From DASQDN01 sp035630195 (lineage in GTDB: Bacteria; Acidobacteriota; Terriglobia; Bryobacterales; Bryobacteraceae): 7,086 nucleotides of DNA. Made by a program: the position numbers and the translations under genes. Where the stretch lies: assembly GCA_035630195.1 (NCBI GenBank), contig DASQLD010000183.1, positions 1 to 7,086 on the forward strand. Direction: 5' to 3'. Position 1 is the stretch's first letter; every line of letters begins with the position of its first letter. Shown one piece after another: positions 7,007 through 7,086 of the stretch. Under the pieces are notes generated by a model. That model was not told the origin of the DNA. It did not search any database and saw only the letters and a list, made by a program, of their open reading frames with translations.

Positions 7007-7010
7007 ATGC
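6994..7010. repeat. Perfect inverted repeat across a start codon
   Basis: GCATAC-TAAGC-GTATGC: 6-bp arms with a 5-nt loop. The right arm contains the ATG at 7007, so in RNA the start codon would be paired. It may be an operator, a translation-control hairpin, or chance. Confidence 0.4.
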
Positions 7011-7086
7011 CGCTCCCCCCAGCGCCCAAGTTGGTCTTGACCCAAGCAGCGCGTAAGCGACTGGAGGCGATTCGGCAAGGCCGCAA
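7007..7086 (+). CDS. 5' end of a gene cut by the window edge (possible transposase or HTH protein)
   Basis: Open from ATG 7007 to the end, 26 codons, beginning MPLPPAPKLVLTQAARKR and then LEAIRQGR. The pattern of a Pro-rich start, then L-T, a basic helix and L-E-x-x-R resembles the N-terminus of IS630-type transposases and related helix-turn-helix proteins (for example LT-x-E-x-R-x-x-LE). This is a resemblance from memory over too few residues to be firm. No good Shine-Dalgarno is seen. No insertion-sequence terminal repeat can be confirmed because the other end is outside the window. Confidence 0.35.
   Translation, partial: MPLPPAPKLVLTQAARKRLEAIRQGR

Noticed and set aside
1..7086. CRISPR array, tRNA/rRNA, retron, toxin-antitoxin or defence island
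   Set aside because: No regularly spaced repeats, no recognisable RNA gene fold, and no reverse transcriptase, nuclease or small paired genes are seen on either strand.

Overview
The window looks like chromosomal DNA from an Acidobacteriota member, most likely of the Solibacteres/Bryobacterales type. The main reason is the receptor gene that fills the right-hand half. It encodes a very long TonB-dependent receptor with an N-terminal carboxypeptidase-regulatory-like domain and the sequence signatures LPLNGRN, LDGVDVND and SEFGNSAGAVVN, an Oar-like type that is hugely expanded in that group. Moderately high GC and secreted enzymes in small, scattered transcription units fit the same picture. 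The taxonomic call is an inference from protein style, not from a marker gene.

Layout from left to right. (1) 27-1076 (+): a di-heme cytochrome c peroxidase with every heme ligand and catalytic residue I can check in place. (2) 1082-2221 (-): a secreted esterase of the enterochelin-esterase/feruloyl-esterase (CE1-like) type, convergent with the peroxidase and only 5 bp from it. (3) 2285-2971 (+): a secreted CBM9-like (DOMON-fold) protein, divergent from the esterase across a 63-bp gap that holds a 6+6 bp inverted repeat. (4) 3057-6382 (+): the TonB-dependent receptor, split by a one-base loss near 3950. Reading past it restores about 1108 residues. (5) 6399-6435: a strong rho-independent terminator. 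(6) 6934-6438 (-): a small secreted protein of unknown function, also split by an apparent one-base loss, most simply in a run of six C at 6759-6764. (7) 7007-7086 (+): the first 26 codons of a gene that runs off the window, with a perfect inverted repeat over its start codon.

All complete gene products carry an export signal, so the region serves the cell envelope: peroxide detoxification in the periplasm, ester cleavage, a possible sugar-binding protein, and a large outer-membrane receptor. The CBM9-like gene and the receptor share a strand and are 85 bp apart, so they may be co-transcribed. Together with the esterase they could belong to plant-polymer or oligosaccharide use, but no glycosidase or polymer lyase is present to confirm this. 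No RNA gene, CRISPR array, complete insertion sequence or defence system is visible. I did not find a convincing new biological system. The most notable points are the two single-base frame disruptions and several inverted repeats at control positions.
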